Part shown: piece after piece, positions 51,289-63,434 of the stretch
Position numbering within the stretch: the first letter of the stretch is position 1
Layout of the letters: each line of letters begins with the position of its first letter
Assembly: GCA_947652115.1 (NCBI GenBank)
Contig: OX393568.1
Location: forward strand, 6,240,320 to 6,304,319
From: Blastomussa wellsi
Taxonomy: Eukaryota > Cnidaria > Anthozoa > Scleractinia > Plerogyridae
Reading direction: 5' to 3'
DNA: 64,000 nucleotides
Program-made: the position numbers and the translations under genes
The notes under the pieces: model-generated
The model's database searches: none
What the model was told of the DNA's origin: nothing
The model's input: only the letters and a program-made list of their open reading frames with translations

Positions 51289-54200
51289 ATGGAGAATTGG
51301 GGGCGTTTAGTTGGATCTGTACTTTTTCGCTGTTGTGGTATTTTATTGATATGCTTTATAGTCCAAGCATCGCAGCAATTGTCCAAAAACCAATTGAACA
51401 TCCTCTTCATAGTGTCCGACGACCTCAGACCTTCGTTGGGCATTTACGGAGACTCGGTTGTACAAACTCCCAATCTCGACAAGTTAGCACAACGTTCAAT
51501 TCGCTTCACGACAGCCGCTACGCAGCAAGCAGTGTGTGCCCCAAGTCGAATATCATTCCTGACTGGCAGAAGGCCGGATACCACAAAATTGCTTTCCAAC
51601 AAGAAAGCGACATACTGGAGAGATACTGCTGGAAATTTCACCTCTCTACCACAGCATTTTAAAAACGCTGGTTACGTAACTGTTTCTGCTGGAAAGATCT
51701 TTCACCCAGGTGCATTTCATGAGAGTGGAATAAACTGGGACGGGGATATGGGGAGCGAGGGTGGGGGAGTGGTGAGAGCGCTCGCCTCCCACAAATGTGA
51801 CCCGTTGAGTTTGTTGTTGGTTCCCCTCCTTGCTCCGAGAGTTTCCTCCGGGTTCTCCAGTTTTCCTTCCTCCTCAAAAACCAACATTTCTAAATTCCAA
51901 TTCGACCTGGATGGAGGACCTGCATGAAAACCAGCTGAGACTGATGTGGCTTCCTCTCTAAATATCATCATTATTATATTTCTGTGTGGGGGTGGGGAAG
52001 GGGTCTGAACCTCCTGCACCCTTTACTCTTGACTCCAGCCTTTGTTTTATTTATATTGCAAAATATTAGACAATTTCCCAGTTCCTGCCATCTTGGGAAT
52101 CCCGCTTACCCCTTCTCTACTCCTTCCCTCCAGTACACCTACCATTCCCTGATCTCCTCGATTTCCACCCGGTCCCCGTCCACTTATTTGGGTCATCATG
52201 CATTCTTCTGAAACGAGGCTAGGAAGGACCAACCAAAAACAGTGGGAGGGGGGAACTTCTTCTTCTTCTTGTACTCCCAGTTACTGCTCCGTCCCATTAG
52301 TAAACAGTTCTTGCAATAGGCCACTTCAAAAAATACCATTATGATAATGCTCTTTGTTTGTCCCCAAAATTATGCATAAGCATTGTTTCCAGTTTCTCTT
52401 GGGACTTAAAATGGTCAAAAACAATGCTTATGCAAAATTTTGGGGGACAAGCAAAGATTATTATGGTATTTTCTGAAGTGGCCTATTTGTCACACGCAAC
52501 TGAGTGCATGGGAGTATGTACGAACAGAAAAATTGTAACCTCCCAAATGAATCATCACATGATCAGAATTTGTATAGCAACAAGGATGTAAACACATGAG
52601 CTGAATAGGTCTATTTCCTGCCACCCAGTTAATGCAGCCAAAAATTCATGGCCCACTGTTGGCCATATTAACAGAGATCGACAGCACTCCCAGTTATTGT
52701 TCTGGCCGCTTTGTATCTTTTCTGGTTTCTTTCCTTTTTAGGAATCACCGCTTCAATTCCTGCGTTCTTTTAACATGCTACCAGGGAGTAAGTTATTGCT
52801 CCATAATTTCCCTGCCCTCCCCCCCTCCCCAGCCCACCCCACTCCAATCCACTATTACAGTGACACTCCTTTAGCCAACAATATGCAGAATGACTTGAAA
52901 GCAATTTCAACAGATTTTAAACTAAAGGATTTTTGATTTAATATATTTCAGGAAGAGCAACAAACTTCACTGATGATTATCCCTATAGTTGGTCTGTCCC
53001 ACCCTATCATCCATCAACGCAACAATACAAAAATGCTCAAGTGAGGTTTCATTAAAATCATAATTATAATCAATAAAATAATAGTTATGCTTTTATTTAA
53101 TGTAAAGACATTAAAAGATTTGTTGCATGGCAGCGTGTCATCATCATTAGAGAACAATCAATAAATCAATCAATCAACTTTATTTAAAACATGGTAAATG
53201 GTTCAGCAAGCTGGTTTTCAGACATGCTGTGTAAGAATTACAAGATTTAAATGCTAAAAATTCCAAAAATTACAAGATATAAATGTTAAAGGACTAATAA
53301 GCTAGGTATAACTTAGCGCTAAAATATTATTTAATATCAAGGAAATTTAAGTAATAATTAGTAACAATCATAATTTACTATATAATAATAGGAAACAAGC
53401 AATGTAGAAATGGGCCCTAGCGATGTGAAATATGTCCTAGGATATCGCACGTTTAAAGCTTGCAAGATCCCTTATCTCACGTATTTGATTTGACGGTGTT
53501 CCAAGCATTTGGACAGAATTAGGTATGCCATGTTGTAGACCTTACTTTTTCAAGTGAGGATGGCTGCACACAGCACATTAATATTTGTTACCCTCGAATG
53601 CATCAATTGTAATAAATTAATTGATTACACTTGGGGTGCATATGCATCTTGGATATCCTTGAAGTCCGATTGCAAGGCCTTGAAAGTACTTGAGATTGCT
53701 TTTTTTCCTGCAATTCTAGCTGCTTTGAACAAAACACTTTACTCATGGAAATGGTTCCTTAATTATGGCAAAATCCTGACCAAGAAAGAACCAATCAGAA
53801 CACTTGCATTTACCTCAAGACTGCCTTGCAAAATAATGATACTATTTCAATTTTATCATTTTAAGGTGTGCCCAGGTAAAGATGGTAATTTATACACAAA
53901 CATTGTATGTCCGGTGGAATTGTCGCAACAACCAGAAGGAACTTTGCCAGACATTCAGACTACTCAGTATGCTATAAACTTTTTGAAAAATCGCTCAGCT
54001 CACTCCAACACCAGAAAGCAACCATTCTTCCTTGCTGTTGGGTATCACAAACCACACATCCCACTGAAATATCCCAAAAAGTTCCTGGACTTGTACCCAA
54101 TAGAGAAGATTCATGTGGCCGCCGATCCCTCGCGACCCTTTCATATGCCATCAGTGGCCTACGAGCCATGGACTGATATCCGCTGGAGAGACGATATCAC

Positions 54201-56743
54201 AGCTCTTAATCTGAGCTTTCCCTATGAACGTATGCCAGATTATTATGCAAAAAGAATCAGACAGAGTTACTACGCAGCAACAAGTTACATGGATAGTCTG
54301 GTTGGTGAATTGTTGGAAGCTTTGGATAGCTATGGTCTTAGCAATAACACAATTGTGAGCTTTGTTGGAGATCATGGTATGATTGATTAATAAAACAATA
54401 TAATTTTATTTTTTCAAATCTTTAGGTATAAGCTAAAAATATTTATAGTGCTAAGAATTGTAATGAATGAATACATTATGAATAAATTTAGTTCCAGATT
54501 ATCCGAGTTTGAGAAATCAAGGTTAAAACAGCTACTGCAGTGACCATTCAACTTACTGAAGCAAATCTAAGGAAAACAACTTCTTGAGGTATTAGGAGGC
54601 TCAAGAAATTGAGCAATGCAGAAACCATTTCACTGTAATCAGACTTTTTGAAACAGTACGTAATAGTTGTGAAGGTAAAAAAGTGGTGGAAACAAACAGA
54701 GGACAAAGCAGTCACTAAAGAAAGCTTTACAAGGAGGCCCTAGTCTGTTGGCAGGGTTTATGCATGTTATCAGTCTGAAAGTCAAACTCTTTCTTGCCAT
54801 TTGCACCTTGATGTCATAAATTCTTGTATCTGTTGTCGTTTCCTCAACTTTCATGTTGCTGTATTCTGTCACCGTTAGGTGACATTTAAGGTTGCTATTT
54901 TCAGAGGGTGTTTCTTCTTTGAGATTTTGTGAACTGTGAAACTCAATAATTTGTTTCTTTCAAAGGATTGATTGCTACATGTACCTTCCAAATTTGGGCC
55001 TTTACTGAAGTTCCCGCATAAAACAAACTAACTAATCTTGCTATTGACTATCTTTAGGTTGGGCATTAGGCGAACATCTGGAGTGGTCGAAATTCAGTAA
55101 TTTCAGAGTGGCAACCAACGTACCCATGATTGTTCATGTGCCTGGTCTTACTAATTACAAGAGCCCTGGAGGCATTGTGTCCAATGCACTTATAGAATTA
55201 GTGGACCTCTTTCCAACTCTTGCAGAACTGACTGGAATCAAAGTGCCAGGTAATTTTTGGTATTGTGAAGGGCTTTTTTCAGGGCTATACACTGTACCAT
55301 TGCAACTTGAGAAAGGTTTTAACATTAATTAAAAACTTTGTGACATCTTTTTGCTGGATTGCATTTGAACCAGGGTAAGGGGAAGTCTGCATTCGGGCCT
55401 AGTGGCTCATCAGGCCGGAGCTTATCCCGGTTTCTGTAGCATGAAGCGACAGAGAGAATTTCTACTCCCCCCCGGATGGGATGTTAGTCCATCGCAGGGT
55501 TACCCCCCAGCAGTAAATTCGCCAGTACCCATTTATACACCTGGGTGAAGAAAGGCACTGTGAGAGTAAAGTGAATTGCCCAAGAACTCAACGCAGTGCC
55601 CCGGCTAGAGGCTCGAACCCAGACCGTCCGATCTGCATTTTGATTCACCATTTGAAACTGGGAAACCAACAGAATTTGTCAAAAAGGTATTCAAACTAAT
55701 CAATAACTTTCCTAAGTGGCAAAATGGCAATTGCAAGGCACATGGTACTGTAAAGCATATTAACTAGTTTGACTGGGATTTTAAAAAGTGAATTTTGCTT
55801 TATCTTGTAGACTTCTGCCCAGAGGACTCATCCAAGATTAAATTGTGCTCTGAGGGGTTAAGCTTTGCTCCACTTATCAAGAACATGAACATACCATGGA
55901 AGAAGGCCATCTTCAGTCAATTTCCAAGGTACCAGCAAAACTTTCTGTTTTCTGACACACAACATTGTCTTCTTTGGGTTTGCTTTCCAGGCTTGGAAAA
56001 TGAAGTTCTAAAATTTCATGACTTTGCTGGGTTTCCATGACCCTACAGACCCTGTTTCTAGGGGACACAGATTTCAGTTACAAAATAATTATTTAAATAT
56101 AGCAACTTTTCCCATTATCAGTGGGTTTTCAATATAGCTTTCTTTTCCCATAATTTGATAAAGTAGTCAACAAAGTTGTCATTTGATTGTCCAGGTGAGG
56201 GTAGTCCTGAGAAAGACTGTTGCCAGTGACTGCAATCATTTATAACTCTTTAATTTACCGCTATTCAAGGCCGTCACTAATGGCAATTCCCCTTGCTACT
56301 ACGGGTTTGAGTGCCGGCTACTTTGAAACAAAACCAAAACAATGGGAAGTGAAAAGTACATCAAACAACAAAATCCCCCGGCTACTTTTTTAGTTTCCCC
56401 GCCTACATGAAAAATTAGTGACAGCCCTGGTTATTGCAACTTCTCATTTTGTAGACCATCAGATAAACCACAGGAAAACAGCTGTGAACCTACACTGTCA
56501 GAGATCACAATTATGGGATACTCAATGCAGACAAGTCAGCATCGTTACACTGAGTGGATACAATACGACCATGACACACAGAAGGGAAACTGGTCCAATG
56601 TGCACGCTCAAGAATTGTATGTACACCCAATGGAGGACAGGAACGTGGCATCCTTGTCTGAATATTCAGAACTTGTCAAACAGCTGTCAGATCAACTGAA
56701 AAAGGGTTGGAGAAATGCCTTGCCAATGAAACAAATAAAATAA
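51289..56743 (+). CDS. IDS: Iduronate-2-sulfatase, complete, six exons
   Basis: Lysosomal sulfatase that removes 2-O-sulfate from iduronate in heparan and dermatan sulfate. Exons: 51289-51709, 52952-53040, 53866-54376, 55058-55249, 55811-55928 and 56455-56743; 1,620 nt, 539 aa, phases all consistent (human IDS is 550 aa). The first ATG opens a signal peptide ([10 protein letters not shown]...[10 protein letters not shown]). Metal ligands are in [12 protein letters not shown] (Asp44, Asp45). The sulfatase signature [18 protein letters not shown] carries Cys83, the residue converted to formylglycine. Then [30 protein letters not shown] and [20 protein letters not shown] (Asp and His of the metal site). 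IDS rather than another sulfatase is shown by the AVCAPSR region, the PHIPLKYPK loop and the C-terminal [11 protein letters not shown]...RYTEWIQYD block. An AATAAA overlaps the stop codon (56734-56739). Confidence 0.96.
52319..52483. mobile_element. TA-flanked palindromic MITE, 165 bp (GGCCACTT ends)
   Basis: 'ggccacttcaaaaaatacca' and 'tggtattttctgaagtggcc' are inverted and flanked by TA. The inner 'atgcataagcattgttt' pairs with 'aaacaatgcttatgca'. It is in IDS intron 1 and shares end sequence with 32719-32888. Confidence 0.85.
53157..53265 (-). mobile_element. LINE-type 3' tail, copy 2
   Basis: Inverted copy of 36975-37083: 'atcaatcaactttatttaaa', 'aatggttcagcaagctggtt' and 'cagacatgctgtgtaagaat'. 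In IDS intron 2. The 250 bp downstream may belong to the same element. Confidence 0.65.
55376..55634 (-). mobile_element. tRNA-derived SINE, reverse copy in IDS intron 4
   Basis: 'ggcctagtggctcatcaggc', 'gggatgttagtccatcgcag', 'cccatttatacacctgggtg' and 'ggctcgaacccagaccgtcc' are reverse complements of copies 2 and 3. The extreme tRNA-like head is missing past 'gtccgatctg'. Confidence 0.7.
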
Positions 56744-57009
56744 TTGTTTAATGATAGTAATTTAATGTTTAGTTTCTTATTTTTTATCGTTTTGGAACTA
56801 GCATTGTGTCATATGCAAGTATTGTATAATTTGTAAGTTATGTCTGACTCAACGAATAAATAAATAAAAAGTTACCACTTACTACCATATTATTCTGTGG
56901 TCCATGGTACATGAGCGCTGATACCATGGCCTGTAAATCAATCAAATCTCAGGAATTGCAATACATCATGACTAGTTTTTTATTCTGTTTCATAAACAGT
57001 GATATACTT

Positions 57010-57165
57010 AACAATTATCCTGCAAAATCGTGTGGAATATTTAACAATTATCCTGCGAAATTCGAGCGGGATATCGCCTGATACTTAGCCAACGAGGCCG
57101 TAGGCCAAGTTGGCTAAAATCAGGCGATATTCCGCAAGATTGAGCAGGATAATAATTATTGTTTT
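57010..57165. repeat. Foldback element with 'aacaattatcctgc' ends
   Basis: 'aattatcctgcgaaattcga' at the left is inverted at the right as 'caagattgagcaggataat'. 'atatcgcctgata' and 'tcaggcgatat', and 'gccaac' and 'gttggc', complete the arms. Similar 'aattatcctgc' and 'gcaggataatt' ends occur at ~60990-61275, and a relative lies at ~62845-62965. Confidence 0.75.
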
Positions 57166-57195
57166 ATTACTCAACAACTTGTCAACGAAGTGCCT

Positions 57196-57375
57196 TTACC
57201 AGTAGACTGTGACTTGCTCCAAAATCCGTAACGAAAGGGAAAATTTGCGCACGTGATATTCTCGCGATCAACAACAACTCGCGGCTTTGTCGATAGCAAG
57301 AATATCGCACACGCAAATTTTCGCTTTTGTTACATATTTTGGAGCAAAAATAGAGACTGCTCGCAGTCTACTTTA
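57196..57375. repeat. Foldback element with 'agtagactg' ends
   Basis: 'accagtagactgtgacttgc' and the inverted '...cagtctactttacc' flank 'tccaaaatccgtaacgaaa' and 'ttttgttacatattttgga'. 'aaatttgcgcacgtgatatt' pairs with 'aatatcgcacacgcaaattt'. Confidence 0.75.
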
Positions 57376-57924
57376 CCAGCTAATAACAGGGATTATACCA
57401 GCGATAATTGTCAGTGGTGGGTGGGGAAGGGTGTATACTGGTAGTAATAGCAGTATAATAAACTTAATAAATAATACAGCATTTCCTATGCATTCAAACT
57501 GACAGGCACTGAGATTTCTATTTTTTTTATTGAAATTTTAAATTGACTTAAAATTTATTCATTTTTTATTGATAGAAATGTAGACATAATACACAAACAA
57601 TATACGGATATAGTTTTATTGTGCTAAAATTTATTTTTGTACAAAAAGTGTATTCTTACAATCCAACAGTAAATTGTCGTAGCTGAAGTTTCAGAAGTTA
57701 AAGAAAACTAGAAAGTAAAAGTACCAATTGGAAGGTGCACTGACAAAAGTAAAGTACTGTTTTTGCACACAAAGATTGTGACAGTGTACATAATAAAATA
57801 CAGCTATTGAAGGGTCGTTCGGTAGACAAAAGTTTATATAGCATAAAAAGTGAAATGTAGTACTGTAACTATTTACAGCGGAATAAATAAATAAAATAGC
57901 ATTCAGTGGATGTGTTATTTAGTA

Positions 57925-60900
57925 TCATTGCAAGTGCCCACAGATATTTAAACATCGAACAGGCTGGTTTAAATAGTGACTATCAATTTTAGTTTGATTG
58001 GTTGTTTCTTGAACTCCATCAAAGTGCATGTCAATATCATTGTTCTTCAAGGAGAGACAACTTCTGTACCTTGAGCTTTCAAAACCATTTTGAACATACC
58101 CATTTTGAAAAGTTCCATCAGTTACATTGTCAGTGTGTTGAGACGCACCATTTGAAAGGTACAAGTCATGACTTAAAGAGTTGGAACCAAGTATTTCAAC
58201 ATGGTCCAAATACTGAACCATACCTACAAAAATAAAATAATGACGACAATAAAATTGTTAACTTTACCACAAAAAGTCCAAAAGTTGGACCACTTTAAAT
58301 TAATTCACATTCTTCAGTGGTTATTAGCCAATCAGAAGCAAAGGAGAGCTTCCACATGTTTTTTTAAATTAGATCAATAGCTTTTAAATTAAGATAATTA
58401 GTTTTTGCATTTCCCCATATTGCTTTCAGGCTAATTTTCGCTCTATAAATTATGAATATTAACTATTGACAAATATTGTTATTATTGTCTTCTGATTGTG
58501 CAATGACTGCACAAAAAAGTGTCAAGTAAAAGTGATCATACTTTTGGGATCCGTATAGACACTTAAGATGTATATGGGCAAAGCAACTAGAATTAACTAA
58601 CCATTTCTCGACTTTTTCACTTGTTCTGAGTAATCATCATCATCAAGTGATCTTTTACTTTTTCTCTGACTGGAAGCTAAAAGTAAATTTAAGAATGATC
58701 TTAGCATTAAACTTCGAGACACTGGTCAGGAATAATCAATCAGTTTAATGTATATTTTAAAGCAGACAGGGTTGTCACTTAACAGAAATTGAATGGTTCC
58801 CTGACTTTTCCCTGGCCTTTGAACAATTTTCCCTGATCTTAGATTAGGTAAACAAAAATGAAGAAACAAAAAAAAAACTGCTGGCCAAAACTACCGCTTC
58901 TGCACACACCACTTGAACAGTATCAAAATCAACTGTTTCACATCACGTTTTTTCCGAAAGGAAATAAAATTCTCTAACCTTTCACTGACTTTGCCAAACA
59001 TCAAACATTTCCCCTGACCTTTTACAAAATGCCCTTACCTTGAAAAATTATTGTATAATTATTATTAATTGTTTTCCCCTGACTGTGGCAACCCTGAGAC
59101 TGATCCCAGATAATTTATGGTGAAACCTTAATAAAAACAGTTTTAAAATACCTGTAGCACAGCTGTGGCTTCTCAAGAACTGCACACATTGTTCATATCC
59201 AAGTGATGAAGCCAGATCACAAGGGGTTTGGCGGTACATGTTAAATGTACTGAAAAAGGTCAAAATCAAAGAACTGTCAAAATCAAAGAACTATGGATAT
59301 CATGTATTTGCACTATTGGAAATCTACAAAATAACAGTGGTCAAGTCTTGTTAAAAATCGCTATGTCAGTGCAATGAAGCTATAAAAGGAGTGATACCTG
59401 TTATACCATCAGGAGCTTTAGATCTCAACTTGAAAAAGTCAGGCTGGTTTTTTCAAGTTCTATCCCCCCCCCTTTGTGGCTCAGAAAAATAGCTTAACTC
59501 AGCTTTTAGCTTTTTAAATTTTATAATGTTTTTACAGTCAAACCAAGTGAAGCGTACCCCCCTAGAGTACATTAACAAATTGATAATTGGAAAATTGAAC
59601 CCGCTATTCGTTTCAAATATTACATTCGGTTTGAAAAGACGCCCATCAATGTTCAAATCAAAGTCGAGTTTGGATTGGACTAGGCGAACAAGAGATGCTC
59701 CTTATATGGAATTATTGTTTCCTTTTCAAAATGGTGGCAAAGGAACTAACTTGCACGGCCGAATTCACGAGCTTGGGAAACCTCTCAAACAAATTCAGAT
59801 GGGAAATTTGTGACTTGCAAGTGACAGCGCGTAATGTTAGGAAGACAACTGGCAATTTTCAACGGTACGTACAGAACCTTGAATAATTTTTCCCATGGAG
59901 GAAGTATGCCACGTAAAAATATTCACGAAAAACGTGCAAGAGCTTTGCCAGAAAACTCTTTTCTTCCCACCATTTACATGAATAAGAATTTCTGCACGTT
60001 CTGCGCGATGTAAATAGCCTAGTCCAATCAAAAATCATCTTTTGAGTTGAGCACTGATCCGCTCCTTTTCAAACCAAATGCAATATTGAAACAAATAACA
60101 GGTTCAATTTCCCAATAATCAATTCATTAATGTACTCTAGGGGGGTACGCTTCTCTTGGTTCAACTGTAAGAAATGTTCTGTCGCAATTCTTTATTGTGA
60201 AACCTTTTTTGTTTTCATTTTTTCATGACATTATTGCAATTAGATGTGCATAAATATTTTATTACCTTAAAGGTGTACCAAATGCCTGTAGTAACCTCAA
60301 ACACTGAGTGTTGCCACTTCGAGCTGCTTTGTGAGCTGGAGTTTCTCCTAGGCTATCCTATTTATAAAAGTAACAAACAAACATGGAACTTTGCCCCGTC
60401 CAAGAATCATAAAGCATGTATCAACAATGCCCATTCCAACCGTCCTTCCTGATGTTTAAGATGCATATCTGCGTGAACTGCAGGCTTTCTTAAGAACAAT
60501 TTGACACTCTTGTTCATGTCGTTAACACCTCATTCCTTATGAACTGGCAAAATTGTGACTTGAATGCGAGAGTTTACTCTGAAAAATTTGGAATTTGGAA
60601 TACCAGTGTTTTTTTAAGCAATTAAACCCTTTCTCGTGCTGGCATGATGCAACAACGATAACTGCTAATTGCAACAATGAAAATTGCTAATTAACCATAT
60701 TTGCTTGCTCCCTCGCATATATGTAACATCGCGCATGCATGTTAAGGACTTGACTGCAAGTCGGCGGGGTAGATTGTTTGATGCCACATGACTTGTTTTG
60801 TCCAATGAGCATGTGGAAAAATTAACTGGTGGGTTATAACTATAATCTTGCAATTTATGTTTGAATATTTAAACAGAAACTGTACATGTACTGATAATTG

Positions 60901-61472
60901 TCCTAAGGAATTGTCTGTTCCTCAAAGACATAAGGTTTCTTTGAGCTTCTCTCAGAAAACTGTTCGCTTCTCAGAATGGATAATGTCCAATGTCTGAGTG
61001 CGGACAAATATCAGTGCTTACATTATTCAACAAATTGTCAGGTTGCCCATTAATGGTCGTAAAGCATTTGTTACTTGTCATCTGTACTTGACAGATATCC
61101 TGCAATATACTGGTACATTAAATAATGATAATTCAGCCAAGTCTCGCAATTTGTTGAATAACAAAACAATTATCCTGCTGAATCTTGAGGAATAAAATTA
61201 TTGTCTGAGTTTGGCAAATTAAATTCATCACGTATCACGCAATATTCTGTGTGATTTAGCAGGATAATTGTTAAACATCTCGTGCCAAATGGAGGCTATT
61301 GTTCATTTATTGTACTCACTACTTTCTGTGGAAAAGCACCATTCTCAAGTAACCACTGGAGCACACTGACATGGCCGGCAAAAGCTGCGAGATGTGATGC
61401 AGACTGTTCAAACCTCCCTTCAGGGACATCAATGTTCAAGCCACATTCTATAAGGCGCTTCACACAATCAAC
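57925..61472 (-). CDS. ANKRD10: ANKRD10-like ankyrin-repeat protein, 3' part (five exons)
   Basis: Exons: 61472-61320, 60357-60266, 59249-59152, 58676-58602 and 58223-57925 (stop at 57925-57927); phases join. Three ankyrin repeats are visible: VDCVKRLIECGLNIDV, SASHLAAFAGHVSVLQWLLE, then ETPAHKAARSGNTQCLRLLQ, then RQTPCDLASSLGYEQCVQFL. They are followed by a nuclear-signal-like segment KRSLDDDDYSEQVKKSRNG and a low-complexity tail. The repeat spacing and the KR-acidic-KK segment after the last repeat are the ANKRD10 pattern. Function of that family is poorly defined; a nuclear role is inferred. The N-terminal exons were not found up to the window end and must lie beyond 64000. A generic ankyrin protein is the alternative. 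Confidence 0.85.
59535..60167. mobile_element. Tc1/mariner-type non-autonomous element, 633 bp, TA target
   Basis: It starts CAGTCAAACCAAGTGAAGCG and ends CGCTTCTCTTGGTTCAACTG, with ~110-bp imperfect inverted arms ('gtacccccctagagtacatt' and 'aatgtactctaggggggtac'). It is flanked by TA on both sides (59533-59534, 60168-60169). There is no transposase frame. It is in an intron of the ANKRD10-like gene. Confidence 0.85.
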
Positions 61473-63267
61473 CTAGAAAATAAGTTAAATACCTCAGTGT
61501 TGTGTTCAAGGTTAGTCATTCAGGTCACTCTTTGTAACCAAGCAGAAGCATTTTCTTGGAAAGCCTGCTAAGTAATCATGTCATTGTCTGTTTACATTCA
61601 GTTCAAACGATCACACAATGTTAGCGTTTGCCCTAAAAGCTATGTTTCTTTGCTGACTCTTATTTTGCCCAACTTTCTGTAATGTCAGGCTAATCTTTGT
61701 TGAACACCTGTATTTACATACATTAATTTGTTATTACCTTTCCCAGGGTTGTCAAAATAAGCTGGAAACTGGTGCATTTCACCTGCTATTCCGAATACTG
61801 CGCCGGCTACTCTGAATGTTAGTAGGTCAGTTCTGAGCGTGATATTGGAGAAATAATATGAAAATAGCCGCCTAATTTTTGGATGGAACCTGCTACTCAA
61901 AAACCTACTGACAGCTCTGCTTTCCCCAAGGGGCTTTTCAAAGATAACACTAACATAAAATAAGAAATTAATATATACAATTACCCAATATAAAAATTAT
62001 GTACAAAAATAAAATTATGTCATATTAAATTCTAAGTGACCTTTCAAAAGTGTGTAAATTTCTTGAAAGTTTTAGGGAAGCATTGACGAAATTCCTTAAA
62101 GTTACTGTTCTATAATAAAATGTTTTTTGTTCAGTGGATGTTTTAAAAAGCAGTATGTTGCGATTTTGGGAATTATGAGTTCTGCAATGTGTTATGTCCA
62201 TATGTTGGATGAATAGTGAGGACAGTTATTCTGGGGTACAACCCATCATGCATTATTTTAAACACCATTATGGCGTTACGATAATACAGCTTGCTGGCAA
62301 CCGTTTTAGTTCTTTCAATAAAAGGCACTCATTCCCAAGTTCTCATTGTATTCTTCCAGATACCCTTCTAAATTCGCCTTTACTGAACATAACAAAAACC
62401 TAGTAAACCTAGAAGTTCCGACTACAAGGGGCCTGGCTTGGCCATTCTCACACCCAGTTGTCAGTCAACCCTGATGCATCAAAATGTAAACTGCTGAGAA
62501 AATACTTTTCATTTTTGCTGAGTATATTGTGTAAAACATTAGCAAGCTATATCTTATTTTTGTCCAGGTTATCTTTTAGTTTCACTAGATTTTGAAGCGT
62601 GTTTAGTTTGCAGGACGTTTGACGCTACAAAATGTGATGAATGCAAAACTACAAATTTGTGAGATGTGGGAGTAGAAGTTCTTGTGTAAATGCCTGGACC
62701 TTGGGAAGACATTTGGATAAATCTGTATTACCTACTTTATAAGGAATGACCAATTTTAACTGATTCAATTTGGAATGTAAACTTTGTGATGAAGAATCTG
62801 ATCAACCAATCAGACAGAAGACTGACCAGCCAGATGGCAAATAATTAACAATTATTCCTCGAGCGTGCATTGGATAAGAGATGCTAGATTAAGATAGCCA
62901 ACGAGGTACATCCCGCTGAGTTGGCTATAACCATCTCATATCCAAAAAACACAAGTGGAATAATTGTTTTATTAAAAACGCAAAAAAAATATTGTGCAAA
63001 CATTGTAAAACATAGGCACGCAATGCGTGCCAGAGTTATTTTTTTCAGTTTTGATATGGACGTATTGGGTATTCTTTTTGGGTCAGCAAAACTAGTCCGA
63101 TAAAAATAACGCTCAATGACCAATTTAGTGTTGGGCCTTTTGCTGATGGCGTGTGCATTTTAAGTAAATGAGCGCAACGCAAAATACGTTTGACTAGCGA
63201 ATTCATTCATGACGAAACTTTCCTGTCGATCATGAATAATATATCTGTAAAAACTGCAGTAATCAGA
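61473..63267. other. Intron of the ANKRD10-like gene, no exon seen
   Basis: 61680-61920 resembles, in 'ccggctactctgaa' and 'ctactgacagctctg', the repeat at 56265-56430 in IDS intron 5. 62845-62965 is a decayed foldback with 'aacaattattcc' and 'ggaataattgtt' ends. Confidence 0.4.
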
Positions 63268-63362
63268 AATTGTTTGATTAAAATGGAATGACATGCGCAG
63301 TAAGGTGATTAATTAACAATCACTTAACTGCGCATGTAATTCCATTTTTATCAAACAATTTC
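63268..63362. repeat. Near-perfect palindrome
   Basis: 'gaaattgtttgattaaaatg' pairs with '...catttttatcaaacaatttc', and 'catgcgcagtaaggtgatt' with 'aatcacttaactgcgcatg', around a 'aattaac' centre. Confidence 0.85.
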
Positions 63363-63365
63363 ACA

Positions 63366-63434
63366 ATCTCGTCCCCAGAGCCCGCTTTTCTTTTGGTCAG
63401 CATCACGAAAAACGGGCTCTGGGGACGAGATTGA
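63366..63434. repeat. Short palindrome 'aatctcgtccccagagcccg'
   Basis: Its inverted partner 'cgggctctggggacgagatt' lies 30 bp downstream. It directly follows the previous palindrome. Confidence 0.85.

Larger units (their letters stand above)
56744..57924. other. Intergenic between IDS and ANKRD10-like gene (convergent 3' ends)
   Basis: No gene. It holds a short palindrome (ccatggtacatgagcgctga, ending taccatgg, ~56898-56925) whose relative lies at 63938-63975. One foldback spans 57010-57165 and a second spans 57196-57375. Confidence 0.5.
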
